In this document: positions 51,749-61,457 of the stretch, piece by piece
How the letters are laid out: every line of letters starts with the position of its first letter
How positions within the stretch are numbered: the stretch's first letter is position 1
DNA from: Bartonella sp. ML70XJBT.G
Lineage (GTDB): Bacteria; Pseudomonadota; Alphaproteobacteria; Rhizobiales; Rhizobiaceae
Assembly (NCBI RefSeq): GCF_028618575.1
Contig: NZ_JAQITA010000008.1
Location: 39,945-103,944 of the forward strand
DNA: 64,000 nucleotides
Reading direction: 5' to 3'
Made by a program: the position numbers and the translations under genes
The notes under the pieces: model-generated
The model's database searches: none
Seen by the model: the letters and a program-made list of their open reading frames with translations, nothing else
What the model was told of the DNA's origin: nothing

Positions 51749-52495
51749 ATGATAAATGAAAAGCATACAACTATTGACCAAGATGAAATTGATCATTTTT
51801 CACGTATCGCTGCAGAATGGTGGAATCCAAAAGGAAAATTTCGCCCTCTTCATCAATTCAATCCAACACGTCTTGCTTACATTAGAGAAAAAATCTGTTC
51901 AGAATTTAATCGTGATCCTGTTTCACTGACACCCTTCGAAAATTTGAGACTTCTTGATATTGGCTGTGGTGGTGGCTTGCTATGCGAACCAATGGCACGT
52001 CTTGGTGCTACAGTTGTGGGAGCTGATGCTGCGCATACCAATATTGAAGTCGCAAAAATCCATGCAGCCCAAAATGATCTTTCCATTGATTATCGCACAA
52101 CCACTGCAGAAGCACTTGCCAATGACGGTGAACAATTTGATATCATCCTCAATATGGAAGTTGTTGAACATGTGGCTGATGTTAATCTCTTCATAGCAGC
52201 CACAGCAAAAATGCTCAAACCACAAGGAGTGATGTTTGTCTCGACACTCAACCGCACATGGAAATCATGGGGACTGGCTATTATAGGTGCTGAATACATT
52301 CTCCGTTGGCTTCCCAAAGGAACCCATGACTATAAAAAATTCTTAAAACCTCAAGAACTTAAAAACTTCCTATTGCAAAATACTCTTACTGTTGTTGATG
52401 AGATTGGGATTACTTATAATCTATTAAATGACAGCTGGAATCGTTCAAAAGATATGGATGTTAACTATATGCTTCTGGCAAAAAATACTCGGTGA
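51749..52495 (+). CDS. ubiG: Ubiquinone biosynthesis O-methyltransferase
   Basis: UbiG performs the two O-methylations of ubiquinone synthesis. The 248-residue product opens with [19 protein letters not shown], a UbiG signature, and has the SAM motif [19 protein letters not shown] near residue 68 and EVVEHVADV near residue 138. A AAGGAG ribosome site precedes the ATG at 51749. It converges with grxC, with 8 bp between stops. Confidence 0.96.
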   Translation: MINEKHTTIDQDEIDHFSRIAAEWWNPKGKFRPLHQFNPTRLAYIREKICSEFNRDPVSLTPFENLRLLDIGCGGGLLCEPMARLGATVVGADAAHTNIEVAKIHAAQNDLSIDYRTTTAEALANDGEQFDIILNMEVVEHVADVNLFIAATAKMLKPQGVMFVSTLNRTWKSWGLAIIGAEYILRWLPKGTHDYKKFLKPQELKNFLLQNTLTVVDEIGITYNLLNDSWNRSKDMDVNYMLLAKNTR

Positions 52496-52503
52496 GCATA
52501 CAC

Positions 52504-52767
52504 TTACAATTTCTCTACGTCTTGCAACAAAGAATTAAGCTTTCCCTCCTCTTCTAAAGTATACAGATCATCACAACCGCCTACATGATAATCACCTATA
52601 AAAATTTGTGGAAATGTATTACGCCCATTAGCACGCTGCACCATTTCTTGGCGAAGAGAAGTTGATGCATCAATGTCTGTATATTTTACCCCCTTTTTAT
52701 CAAGTAAATCTCTTGCTCTCGTGCAGTAAGGACAATGAAGACGTGTATAAAGGATGATCTCTTTCAT
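52504..52767 (-). CDS. grxC: Glutaredoxin 3
   Basis: An 87-residue glutaredoxin with the redox-active CPYC motif at residues 12-15, the cis-proline loop NTFPQIFIGDYHVGGCDDL near residue 55, and a C-terminal helix. It reduces disulfides with glutathione; gshA for glutathione synthesis is at 58.4 kb. It lies 47 bp after comF and is probably co-transcribed with it. Confidence 0.95.
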   Translation of the reverse strand: MKEIILYTRLHCPYCTRARDLLDKKGVKYTDIDASTSLRQEMVQRANGRNTFPQIFIGDYHVGGCDDLYTLEEEGKLNSLLQDVEKL

Positions 52768-52814
52768 AATGTATTCTCCAATCTTTTCAAACTCGTTTTG
52801 GCTTGAAGCTTCTC

Positions 52815-53600
52815 TTAAAAATTAGGAAGAATAGAAGCCTCATTTAGTACACGCGAAAATGTTAACACATCAACTTGACGCGCACCTGCACGTTTTAATG
52901 TTGTAGCAGCTGCTGTAACTGTTGCGCCTGTTGTGAAAACATCATCAATGAGCAAAATAGAACGCCCCCTTAAATATTTTTTCACTTTATCAGGCACCTC
53001 AAAGGCATTTAACACATTTAATTTTCGTTCCCTAGCAGATAAATTCACCTGCGGACGTGTATGTCGACAACGCACAAGCCAGCCAGGCTTAAATTTTTTT
53101 TTCTGCGCTCCTGCAATATAACGAGCAAGTTCAGCAGATTGATTATAGCGTCTCTTCAAAAAACGACGAAAATGCAAAGGAATGGAAATAATAACATCAC
53201 ACTCATCTATAATCTCACGCCCAGCAGATATCATCCAATTCGCCATAAAAGATGCCAGCTCTATATGATCTCCATATTTCAATCGCGTTACCAAAGCTTG
53301 CGCCACGCCTTTGTGAACAATAGCTGAGCGAACACGCGAAAAAGGATAGGAGTTTTTAAGAGCTTCTCCACTGAGAAAACCATCCCCCATATCACAAACA
53401 AAAGGAATTCCCATAACAGGACAATAGGGTTTTGTAATAAATTGGAGGCCTCTCCAACATTCCGGACAAATCGTACCACAAGCAGAAACTCTTTGCTTGC
53501 ATCCAGGACAAATTGGCGGATATAAAATTGTGAGCAAGCGTTCAAGTAACTTACTTAATATACTCCCGCCATTTAACGCTACTTCTTGCAAGTATAACAT
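52815..53600 (-). CDS. comF: ComF family phosphoribosyltransferase-like protein
   Basis: The 261-residue product has an N-terminal zinc-finger-like pair, CPGCKQRVSACGTICPECW near residue 35, and a C-terminal phosphoribosyltransferase fold with ILLIDDVFTTGATVTAAA near residue 220. The central DVIISIPLHFRRFLKRRYNQSAELAR (in part) matches ComF. Homologues aid DNA uptake in naturally competent bacteria; in this lineage the role is not known. No ribosome site is obvious before the ATG at 53600. Confidence 0.9.
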   Translation of the reverse strand: MLYLQEVALNGGSILSKLLERLLTILYPPICPGCKQRVSACGTICPECWRGLQFITKPYCPVMGIPFVCDMGDGFLSGEALKNSYPFSRVRSAIVHKGVAQALVTRLKYGDHIELASFMANWMISAGREIIDECDVIISIPLHFRRFLKRRYNQSAELARYIAGAQKKKFKPGWLVRCRHTRPQVNLSARERKLNVLNAFEVPDKVKKYLRGRSILLIDDVFTTGATVTAAATTLKRAGARQVDVLTFSRVLNEASILPNF

Positions 53601-53785
53601 CGTTAATTTAGGCTTTTATAGCTTCCCTATACAAAAAATCCTTTTACATTTTTTAACTTTAATTTCTTTAAAAACTCTTACTTCTTATAAATTTGTTTTT
53701 CTTTCACATCATAAGCTTGACAGAGCTTGCGCAAAAATGAACCTTCTCAAAATATATGCTTTACAAATTGAGAGACTTTAACAAT

Positions 53786-54670
53786 ATGTCGCATCCTTTC
53801 ATTTTTGATCACGACCGCATTGAACAATTCCGCAAACGTGCTTTCCAAAAAGCAAAAAAAGGACATGACTTTTTACTATCCCATATGGCTGAAGATCTCT
53901 TTAGGCGCCTCAGTACTGTTGATCGTCTCTTTACATTAGCGCTCGATTTACACAGCCATACAGATCTTGCCGCACAAACTCTCCTGAGATCTGGAAAAGT
54001 CCACTGCATAGAACGTATTGAGACCGATATGCTTTATCAAAGTCATGACAAAAAGTTTCATTTACGTTCTCGAGAATTTCTTGATTTTCCTCCCAATTAT
54101 TGTGACCTTATCGTGTCACTTCTTTCACTACAATTAACCAATGATACCCCTGGTGTTCTTAGTCAGATAAAAAATATCCTTAAACCAGATGGCTTATTTC
54201 TGGCTGTTATGGCGGGAGCTGGTACACTTAGAGAATTACGTGAATGCCTCCTCCAAGCTGAAATGGAAATTTATGGTGGAGCAAGCCCTAGGATCTACCC
54301 TTTTGCCGATATTCGCGAGGTAGGTGCTCTTTTGCAGCGTGTTGGTTTTGCTCTGCCTGTCGCAGATGTTGAAGATGTTACCATACGCTACAATACAATG
54401 TTTGATCTTATAAATGACCTTAAAGCTATGGGAATGCAAAATGCGCTCATCAATCGCTCTCGGCGTCCTGTATCCAAACGCTTTTTTCTCCGTGCAGCTG
54501 AAATTTACGCACAACGATTTAGTGATCCTGATGGCCGCATTCGCGCACATTTTTCTTTTATTTGGCTGTCTGGTTGGGCTCCTCACCCAAATCAGCAAAA
54601 ACCCATAAAACCAGGATCAGCACAAATATCTCTTGCAGATGTTTTCGTAAAACACCCTAAAAAACTGTAG
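53786..54670 (+). CDS. SAM-dependent methyltransferase (BioC/NDUFAF5-like)
   Basis: The 294-residue product (start at the internal ATG at 53786, MSHPFIFDHDRIEQFRKRA, which matches the family) is a class I methyltransferase. Visible parts are ALDLHSHTDLAAQTLLRSG near residue 58 (a variant SAM loop), DLIVSLLSLQLTND near residue 108 and LFLAVMAGAGTLRELRECL near residue 141. Alphaproteobacterial homologues of human NDUFAF5 and BioC share this pattern; the substrate is uncertain. A longer frame begins at 53756. It converges with the symporter gene. Confidence 0.85.
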   Translation: MSHPFIFDHDRIEQFRKRAFQKAKKGHDFLLSHMAEDLFRRLSTVDRLFTLALDLHSHTDLAAQTLLRSGKVHCIERIETDMLYQSHDKKFHLRSREFLDFPPNYCDLIVSLLSLQLTNDTPGVLSQIKNILKPDGLFLAVMAGAGTLRELRECLLQAEMEIYGGASPRIYPFADIREVGALLQRVGFALPVADVEDVTIRYNTMFDLINDLKAMGMQNALINRSRRPVSKRFFLRAAEIYAQRFSDPDGRIRAHFSFIWLSGWAPHPNQQKPIKPGSAQISLADVFVKHPKKL

Positions 54671-54683
54671 ATTAACATAGAAA

Positions 54684-56039
54684 TTATTTTTCAAAGATGC
54701 TTCTATCCGTTGTTCGTAACATCTGACTGGTTATCGTTCCAGCCAACATTGAATCACTTACATTGAGAGCTGTACGCCCCATATCAATGAGAGGTTCAAT
54801 AGACATAAGTACAGCAACCAAGGACACCGGAAGCCCCATAATGGGCAATACTATTAATGCAGCAAAAATAGCACCACCACCAACACCAGCAACACCAATA
54901 GAACTCAAGGTTACAACACCAACAAGAGTCGCAATCCACATAGGGTCAAGAGGGTTAATCCCCATAGAGGGCGCGATCATAGATGCAAGCATTGCTGGAT
55001 AAAGACCTGCACAACCATTCTGTCCAATTGTTGCTCCAAAAGAAGCTGCAAAACTGGCTATTGATTGTGGTACGCCAATCCATTGCGTTTGCGCCTCAAT
55101 ATTCAAAGGAATACTTGCAGCACTGGAACGACTGCTAAAAGCAAATGTCAAAACCGGCAAAACTTTTTTGAAAAAACGGAAGGGATTAATTCCTGATATG
55201 CCAAGCAACACACCATGAATGCCAAACATAAGGATAATACCAACATAGGAAGCGATAACAAAAACCAATAAATTTAAAATATCAGCAATATGCGAAGATG
55301 CTCCTACTTTAGCCATCAGTGCAAAAATACCATAAGGTGTCAAAGCAATTATAATACGGACTAACCGCATAATCCAAGCTTGTGCTACTTGAATAAATAA
55401 AAGGGCTTTCTCCCCTTTTTCTGGATCATCTTTCTTTAAAAGAAGAGCCGCAGCCCCTAAAAATGATGCAAAAATAACAATACTGATAATGGATGTACGT
55501 TTAGCTCCACTTAACTCTGCAAAAGGATTTTTAGGAATCAAAGATAAAATCATCTTTGGAATATTCATATCTCCAAGTTGAGAAATGCGATCCCCGAGAA
55601 CAGCAGAAACATTTTGCCCTTCATGGATCAAACCACTCGCTGTTAATCCAAAAACATTAACAACGAAAACTCCAACCAACGCTGAAAGAGCAGTGGTAAA
55701 AAGCAATATTGAAATTGTCATTATACTCATCTTGCCAACAGCATAAACAGAATGTAAATGGGCAACTGCTGAAACGATAGAGGTAAAAACCAATGGCATC
55801 ACAATCATTTGGAGTAACAAGATATAGCCATTACCAACAATGTTAAACCATTCAACGGATTTCAACAAAGTGGTTTCACCTTCTCCATAAATAATCTGCA
55901 AAACACTTCCAAAAATCAAGCCAAGGATAAGCCCTAGCATAACACGTAGTGAGAGGCTCCATTTCATCCTCTTACTTTGGGCAAGCCATAATAAGAAAAT
56001 AACAAATAGAAATAAATTGATAAAAAAATTAAATGTCAT
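54684..56039 (-). CDS. Sodium/dicarboxylate-type symporter, TcyP-like (L-cystine uptake)
   Basis: A 451-residue member of the DAACS family. Features: eight to ten membrane helices, the [16 protein letters not shown] serine-rich loop near residue 310, and [20 protein letters not shown] near residue 350 with the substrate-binding GIAGVGGG-type loop ([14 protein letters not shown]) near residue 390. The N-terminal layout (three helices ahead of [12 protein letters not shown]) matches TcyP cystine transporters more than C4-dicarboxylate carriers; the substrate remains inferred. If cystine, it feeds the glutathione pathway (gshA, grxC). Confidence 0.88.
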   Translation of the reverse strand: MTFNFFINLFLFVIFLLWLAQSKRMKWSLSLRVMLGLILGLIFGSVLQIIYGEGETTLLKSVEWFNIVGNGYILLLQMIVMPLVFTSIVSAVAHLHSVYAVGKMSIMTISILLFTTALSALVGVFVVNVFGLTASGLIHEGQNVSAVLGDRISQLGDMNIPKMILSLIPKNPFAELSGAKRTSIISIVIFASFLGAAALLLKKDDPEKGEKALLFIQVAQAWIMRLVRIIIALTPYGIFALMAKVGASSHIADILNLLVFVIASYVGIILMFGIHGVLLGISGINPFRFFKKVLPVLTFAFSSRSSAASIPLNIEAQTQWIGVPQSIASFAASFGATIGQNGCAGLYPAMLASMIAPSMGINPLDPMWIATLVGVVTLSSIGVAGVGGGAIFAALIVLPIMGLPVSLVAVLMSIEPLIDMGRTALNVSDSMLAGTITSQMLRTTDRSIFEK

Positions 56040-56707
56040 CGTTCATGCCCACTATGTTATGCTTGAGATTGAATAATATGCACAATCTAAAACAAATGCC
56101 TGATCTTCGAAAATGGAATATAAAGCTTACAAAGCTTTTATAAAATCATTATTTTTTTAATTTATAGGTTAAAAGAGGAATTTTTATCTACTAATAACTG
56201 TTTAAAGAAGATAAAAAATTAAATGAAATTATCCCCCTCTTAATCCATAAAATTTTATGGATTAATACAAATATTATCATTATATATCAAAACTGAAAAA
56301 ACAATTTTAATATACATTATCATATAAATAATATGGGCATTTTCTCCTGCTGCATAAAGCAACAAAACCTTTTATTACGCTATGTAAACTGCCGTATCAT
56401 TCTATAGCTTGTTTTTCTTCATACATCCCCAAATTATCCTCGCCAATTTTATGATCAATCTTATAGATTGTTTTTTGCATCATTTCTTTTAAAATACAGA
56501 TCATATTATCGAAAAGAACCCTGACATATTCTTTCTCAGTTCACGGTGTAAACCTTTTTTTGTTATTTGAAACGCCTGTTGTACATTCTCTGCTGTAATA
56601 AACATTCTTTTTAAAGAGTAAAAAATATAAACACAATGATTGTGGGACTTATAACCTCATATTCAAGGATATATAGATAGGTATTATCTTATGTTTTTAT
56701 GTATCGC
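56040..56707. other. Intergenic, first part of a 2.3 kb gene-poor stretch
   Basis: Very AT-rich sequence upstream of the symporter gene. It must contain that gene's promoter. No coding frame with a recognisable product was found; decayed genes cannot be excluded. Confidence 0.5.
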
Positions 56708-56960
56708 ATTCTTTCATGGGACCATCCCCTCACAAAGCACAGCATATTATTATCCTGCACATTGTACGCTGGTTTTAAAGAAATGCCTCTCAATGCTCCC
56801 AATTCTACCACACGGCGTAACCTCTAAACAGTATGGTGTAAAGCTATTGAGCACTACGTTCTTTAAAAGCTATGAAGGGGTAAAGTGAGCATCCTCATCA
56901 TTATTTATTAGCTCACTATTTTTCGAGAGCCCTTGTATTGAGACGGCTTATAAGAGGCAT
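56708..56960 (-). pseudogene. Tyrosine integrase 5' remnant, copy E
   Basis: From the ATG at 56960 the frame reads MPLISRLNTRALEK then stops. Downstream the DNA still aligns with copy D: TGCTCAATAGCTTTA for AQWLY, GCCGTGTGGTAGAATTGGGA for the RRREMGL region and GAGAGGCATTTCTTTAAAAC for LRDASLK. A GGGGATGGTCCCAT ending resembles the GGGGTATGTCCCC end of copy B. The plus-strand 65-codon frame here is its antisense. Confidence 0.7.
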
Positions 56961-57075
56961 TTTTATTCCTTTTTTCAGTAGTTGTTCTTTACCAATCCCG
57001 CTTGCAACATACAAGGAACTGATTTTAATTGTTTCACTATAAGGGGATTTGAAATGAAAAAATTTTATAAGTTTT

Positions 57076-57128
57076 GAGTCTCTTATTTAACATGCAAAAT
57101 AATAATTTATCATTATAAATCAATATAT
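57076..57128 (-). repeat. Leader motif of dispersed integrase element, copy E
   Basis: On the minus strand TTGATTTATAATGATAAATT then ATTTTGCATGTTAAATAAGA and GACTC. The TTG is 163 bp from the ATG of remnant E, matching the other copies. Confidence 0.75.
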
Positions 57129-57996
57129 TACTGAAATATCGCGCGTATTATTTAATATAAATTGGCATAAATTATCAAAAAACAGCACATATCATCGGTA
57201 TAAATGAATTAAACAATATTTGGCATCCTAGCAGTTGTTTTCTACATTTACCTGTTTATGACAACAAGAGCTCAATTTCTTTATGCCTAATGTCGTATTT
57301 TTTCTTCTGTATTTGTATTATTGGGATATACTAAGATATATAGTCTCAATCAGATAGAATAATCTTTATCTACTATATTAAAATAAAAACGATAATGATT
57401 TAGAATACCGTGTCACTCAAGGATATATAAAGATATGCAAGAGAAACCTCGAGCTCCTTATACTGAGAGAATATAATCATAAGCAATTTGCGAGATTAAA
57501 GCTTTCCAAGCATATGGAATGAATGATTGGAATAATTCAAAAGAAATTTTCTTTTAGAAAAATTGAAACAAACTTTTATAAAAATGTTTAAGTACACAAA
57601 AAAACTCTCAATTTTCCAACTGGTATTAGCCGAGAAAAGCATCTTATGGATACGAGAAAAGATAACACTCAATCCTCTGAATTGTAAAAAAAAACGCTGC
57701 TATAATTTGTGCTCTTGCTATACAGATAATCTTGTAAAAGAGAGAAATAAAAGCCTCAACGAGATATTACCACTTTAAAAGTAAAAATAGAGCAATATAT
57801 GCTTATTATCTCATAATAAAAATTTTTTTCTTATTCGTATAATAATTGAGTTTTTATAGTCTTATTTTAAAGAACATAATATACTCTGTCTATATAGAAT
57901 AAATAATATATTTTAAGATAAAAAAATCAATAATTAAGTAACAAAATAATCGTTAATTTTGTAATCGTATTTAAAAATACTTTTTAGAATAACATA
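57129..57996. other. AT-rich segment between two divergent integrase copies
   Basis: About 870 bp bounded by the leader motifs of copy E (minus) and copy F (plus), which face each other. A 71-codon frame at 57563-57778 has no family similarity and a random-looking composition. No gene is supported. Confidence 0.5.
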
Positions 57997-58043
57997 TTTT
58001 ATTTATAATCATTTATTTTCTTTATAACTTAAAAGAGAACTCT
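57997..58043 (+). repeat. Leader motif of dispersed integrase element, copy F
   Basis: TTTATTTATAATCATTTATT followed by TTATAACTTAAAAGAGAAC and TCTG lines up with the motif of copy G with about ten changes. It lies 144 bp before the start of remnant F, about 20 bp shorter than in the well-preserved copies. Confidence 0.55.
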
Positions 58044-58141
58044 GAATATAACTAAATTTTCTCACTTTATCGTGAAAAATTTTTTCTTATACATTCCAAA
58101 TGAAAATCGTTTTGTTGATAAAGACGTTTAAGAAATAGCTC

Positions 58142-58290
58142 ATGCCTCTTTATGAATCACATTAATGTTCAGAGCAGAGATACAATTTTGATTGAGGAAA
58201 TATTATAATGATGCTGAGCTATTATTTCTATTAAGTTAAACGACAATGCTCAATCACTTTTAACGTTATACCCTTGATAAAGCTGAAAAA
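58142..58290 (+). pseudogene. Tyrosine integrase 5' remnant, copy F
   Basis: ATGCCTCTTTATGAATC at 58142 matches the start ATGCCTCTTATGAATC of copy D. The following bases align through AAATATTATAATGATGCTGA (KYNDGA) to AATGCTCAATCACTTT (AQWLY) and GTTATACC. Several indels destroy the frame. Similarity fades just before the terminator hairpin near the gshA 3' end. Confidence 0.65.
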
Positions 58291-58356
58291 TTAGCTTTAA
58301 AGCCAAATGAAATGTCTCCTAAAAAGAAACCACAAATGAGCCATAATAATGATACA

Positions 58357-58386
58357 CAGCTCTGTAAAAGTGCAGAGCCGTTTTTT
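58357..58386 (+). terminator. Intrinsic terminator, plus strand
   Basis: GCTCTG (58359-58364) pairs with CAGAGC (58373-58378) around TAAAAGTG; after one mismatch a C-G pair extends the stem, and TTTTTT follows at 58381-58386. The T-run is on the plus strand, so it would stop transcription coming from the integrase remnant side before it enters gshA antisense. It is not oriented to terminate gshA. Confidence 0.6.
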
Positions 58387-58396
58387 GCTTTTAAAT

Positions 58397-59770
58397 TTAA
58401 TAAGCACATTCTAAAAATAGAGGCTCTACAGTACCACTCCACAGTGAATGATAAAAAGATAAAAACCTCTCCGCATCTGTCTGTCCCATTGCAATCACTT
58501 CTTCTAAAGGAACCAGAAAAATTGTCTCATCCAAACCATCCGCATCATACTGTCGGCGATTTGTTAAGCCCTTGCGTGAAATAGCAACAGCTTGACGGGC
58601 TATTTCTAAAATGGTGGTCTGACGAAAAGGTGTTCTTAATCCTTCTTTAGGAACACGTTCACGCATCTCCAAAACTTCTTCAAAACACCAATCTTTTGTC
58701 AAAGCCTCTGCTTCATTAAGCGCTTCACTATCGTAAAGAAGCCCAACCCAAAAAGCCGACAATGCACAGATACGCTTCCAAGAACCACAATCAGCGCCTC
58801 TCATTTCTAAAAATCTTTTTAAACGGACTTCGGGAAATAAAGTCGATAAATGATTAATCCAATCTCCCATATTGGGTACTGAATTTGCAACCTGCCCTCT
58901 TAATGCCCCATTTATAAATTGACGAAACGTGATATGTGTACAATCATAATAATGACTGTCTCGCACAATGAAATACATAGGGACATCAAGTGCCCATTCA
59001 ACGTAATCAGCAAAACCAAAACTCTCGGAAAAGACAAAGGGAAGGACTCCAGATCTCTGATTATCAGTATCGCACCAAATTTCAGAGCGCCAAGATAAAA
59101 AGCCATTCGGTCTCCCCTCTGTAAAAGGAGAACTGGCAAATAATGCTGTCGCAATAGACTGTAATTTCATAGAAACTTGCATTTTTCGGCGCATATCAGT
59201 TTCAGATGAAAAATCAAGATTAACCTGAACTGTCGATGTGCGATACATCATATCAAGACCACTGTGCCCCACTTTTGGCATATAATTAGCCATAATCTGA
59301 TAGCGTGATTTAGGCATTCGAGGTGTTTGCGCTAAGGTCCACTTTGGACTAGCACCCATTCCGAGAAAACCAATCCCCAATGGTCTTGAAACTTTCTTGA
59401 GAAGAGTTAAATGCTCCATGAGCTCATAATAAGTATGACCAATTGTTTTTAGTGGTGCACCAGATAATTCAAATTGCCCTCCAGGTTCTAAAGAAATGGC
59501 ACCTTGATCAACTGATCCTATTAACCCAATAATATTCCCTTCATCTAAAATAGGCCGCCATCCTAAAGCTTCTTGCATTCCCTCTAAAAGTGCACGAATC
59601 CCTCTTGATCCTTCATAGGGGACGGGAAGAAACCCATCTATGTAGAATGGGAATTTTTCATGTTCTGTACCGATACGCCAATTATGCTCTTCTTTACACC
59701 CCCCTTGGAAATAGCTCACCAAGGAATCTAAGTTATTAATTTCACTCTCATCATTTACATCAAGCGCCAT
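58397..59770 (-). CDS. gshA: Glutamate-cysteine ligase
   Basis: GshA makes gamma-glutamylcysteine, the first step of glutathione synthesis. The 457-residue product is the class found in alphaproteobacteria and plants, marked by WRIGTEHEKFPF near residue 30, LEPGGQFELSGAPL near residue 115, FLGMGASPKW near residue 155, and MYRTSTVQVNLDFSSE near residue 195. It is separated from rsmE by 67 bp and may be its downstream partner. gshB is not in the window. Confidence 0.94.
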   Translation of the reverse strand: MALDVNDESEINNLDSLVSYFQGGCKEEHNWRIGTEHEKFPFYIDGFLPVPYEGSRGIRALLEGMQEALGWRPILDEGNIIGLIGSVDQGAISLEPGGQFELSGAPLKTIGHTYYELMEHLTLLKKVSRPLGIGFLGMGASPKWTLAQTPRMPKSRYQIMANYMPKVGHSGLDMMYRTSTVQVNLDFSSETDMRRKMQVSMKLQSIATALFASSPFTEGRPNGFLSWRSEIWCDTDNQRSGVLPFVFSESFGFADYVEWALDVPMYFIVRDSHYYDCTHITFRQFINGALRGQVANSVPNMGDWINHLSTLFPEVRLKRFLEMRGADCGSWKRICALSAFWVGLLYDSEALNEAEALTKDWCFEEVLEMRERVPKEGLRTPFRQTTILEIARQAVAISRKGLTNRRQYDADGLDETIFLVPLEEVIAMGQTDAERFLSFYHSLWSGTVEPLFLECAY

Positions 59771-59837
59771 AACTTACTGTATCCTATCATCAGTGACATC
59801 TTTAAAGGAATCGTTTAGAATAATTCTTACACGCTTC

Positions 59838-60581
59838 TCAATGAATTGACCAATCCCCCACCGTAACATTAAGAAGAGCCAAAGCAGCAACAGCAGCAGT
59901 ATCAGCACGTAAAATACGCGGTCCTAAAGATATCGGAATCACAAAAGGGTGCTTTTTTAAAAAGTTTCGCTCTTTTTCACTAAATCCACCTTCTGGTCCA
60001 ATGAGAACACCAAGCGTTGTCATATCGTGCCTTTGTAAAAGATGTAATGGATTATGCGATTTGCACGCTTCATCACAAAAGAATAAAGGACGTGCTCTAT
60101 CCCAATCTGCTAAAAGTTCTGCTAAAGAGACAACAGTTGCACATTCAGGCAAATATAAAATGCCACATTGTTCAGAAGCTTCAATAACATTAGCCTCCAT
60201 ACGAGCCATATTGATACGCGTAACCTGTGTATGATGCGTTATAACAGGCTGCAAAGTCGACACCCCCATTTCAACAGCTTTCTGCACCATATAATCCAAA
60301 CGCGCGTTTTTAATTGGAGCAAAACAATAAATGAGACTTGAATGCGTCGTTTGCAATCTTTCTTGACGGATAAGCTGAACCACAACAAATTTTTTTTTAA
60401 CGGTAATGAGTTTAGCAAGCCATTCGCCATCCTGTCCATTAAAAAGTAAAATTTCCCCTCCTTCTTGCATCCGCAAAACACGTACAAGATAAGAAGCTTG
60501 CTCCCCCTCTATCTTTATTTCTTCATTCAAAGCAAGTGGTTGTCGGATAAATAATCTTTTAAGTTTATAATTTATGCGCAT
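59838..60581 (-). CDS. rsmE: 16S rRNA m3U1498 methyltransferase
   Basis: A 247-residue SPOUT-class methyltransferase that methylates U1498 of 16S rRNA. The N-terminal PUA-like part has RLFIRQPL, and the trefoil-knot SAM site shows GVLIGPEGGFSEKE near residue 185 and SLGPRILRADTAAVAAL near residue 215. The start at 60581 (MRINYKLKRLF) is an ATG; the frame runs on to a TTG at 60596 with no better ribosome site. Confidence 0.94.
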   Translation of the reverse strand: MRINYKLKRLFIRQPLALNEEIKIEGEQASYLVRVLRMQEGGEILLFNGQDGEWLAKLITVKKKFVVVQLIRQERLQTTHSSLIYCFAPIKNARLDYMVQKAVEMGVSTLQPVITHHTQVTRINMARMEANVIEASEQCGILYLPECATVVSLAELLADWDRARPLFFCDEACKSHNPLHLLQRHDMTTLGVLIGPEGGFSEKERNFLKKHPFVIPISLGPRILRADTAAVAALALLNVTVGDWSIH

Positions 60582-60816
60582 AAAAAATCGTACCAAAACT
60601 CATTATGATTATCGTGCAAATGAAGAAAACCATATAACAAAAAGAAAAAATTATATCTATAGAGCTATAACATATAAAGAACTATAGAATTTTTTAGCTT
60701 TATGAGATAGGCATGGAACAAATTAGACTCTAAATGATTCTATTTATCTACAACTTTATAAAAACACACTGTTTATCATTACATTCAATCATTGATAGCA
60801 TGATTGGAGGAGAAGT

Positions 60817-60963
60817 ATGACTGCTAAAAAAGCCGCAATTATTACTGTTACCACCCTTTTAGCTTTTATTCTCATTACTATAGGAATTGGCTCTGTTGGA
60901 GCCGATGAGGATCATACAATTAGCAAGGATGGTTATGGTATTTCTTCTAAGCCCATCATCTAA
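60817..60963 (+). CDS. Small single-pass membrane protein, 48 residues
   Basis: A short frame with an excellent GGAGG at 60806-60810, 6 bp before the ATG. The product starts MTAKKAAIITVTTLLAFILI: a short basic N-terminus, a membrane helix of about 20 residues, then a polar tail (GADEDHTISKDGYGISSKPII in two parts: GADEDHTIS and KDGYGISSKPII). It is not recognised. It may be a small membrane regulator or a leaderless secreted peptide. It has 220 bp of leader and sits between the divergent rsmE and the toxin-antitoxin locus. Confidence 0.6.
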   Translation: MTAKKAAIITVTTLLAFILITIGIGSVGADEDHTISKDGYGISSKPII

Positions 60964-61139
60964 TTTTATGCTACAAATAACTTGTTGATTTATCATGCCT
61001 TTTTTAGGGTGAGGGGTGCTACAATAAAAACGAGGGGATAGGATTTTCCAACACGCCTCTCAATTATTGTGAATCAGCACTTCTTTTCGAGGTCTTTTTT
61101 TTCCATACCAGATGCCCAGAGAGTCTTTAATTTTAGAAA

Positions 61140-61171
61140 TTGACTTGAAGCTATAATGTAGCTACTCTACA
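61140..61171 (+). promoter_or_regulatory. Putative promoter/operator of the dinJ-yafQ locus
   Basis: Within 60 bp of the dinJ start lie TTGACT (61140-61145), TATAAT (61152-61157) and an inverted repeat TGTAG-N5-CTACA (61157-61171). TTGACT and TATAAT are too close to form one promoter, so the -35/-10 pair is uncertain. The inverted repeat is a plausible site for autoregulation by the antitoxin, as in other dinJ operons. Confidence 0.4.
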
Positions 61172-61198
61172 ATAGATATTAATGCATTGGAGGATACT

Positions 61199-61456
61199 AT
61201 GAAAGCCGATTCAGTTGTTCGTGCCCGCATTCCCACTGAAATGAAAAAACAAGCAATGATTACCTTAGAACGCATGGGATTAAGCGCATCAGATCTTATT
61301 CGCATAACATTCTTGCGTGTAGCTGAAGAAGGTTGTTTGCCTTTTGATATCAAAGTACCTAACCGTATCACACGCAAAGCTATAAAGGAATTAGATGAGG
61401 GTAAAGGTAAGATGTTTAAAGACGCTGATGCCTTATTTAAAGACTTAGGAATCTAA
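61199..61456 (+). CDS. dinJ: DinJ/RelB-family antitoxin
   Basis: The 85-residue product has an N-terminal ribbon-helix-helix DNA-binding part (DSVVRARIPTEMKKQA, GLSASDLIRITFLRV) and a C-terminal toxin-neutralising tail (FDIKVPNRITRKAI). It fits the DinJ antitoxins paired with YafQ-type ribonucleases. GGAGG at 61189-61193, 5 bp before the ATG, decides the start over an upstream frame opening at 61187. The next gene starts 1 bp after its stop codon but is frameshifted. Confidence 0.9.
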   Translation: MKADSVVRARIPTEMKKQAMITLERMGLSASDLIRITFLRVAEEGCLPFDIKVPNRITRKAIKELDEGKGKMFKDADALFKDLGI

Positions 61457-61457
61457 T

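Noticed and set aside
56691..56888. 65-codon plus-strand frame
   Set aside because: It is the antisense of integrase remnant E.
57563..57778. 71-codon plus-strand frame in the AT-rich core
   Set aside because: No ribosome site, low-complexity Lys/Leu/Asn composition expected by chance in AT-rich DNA, and no family resemblance.
58312..58584. 90-codon plus-strand frame over the gshA 3' end
   Set aside because: It runs through the terminator hairpin and is antisense to gshA.
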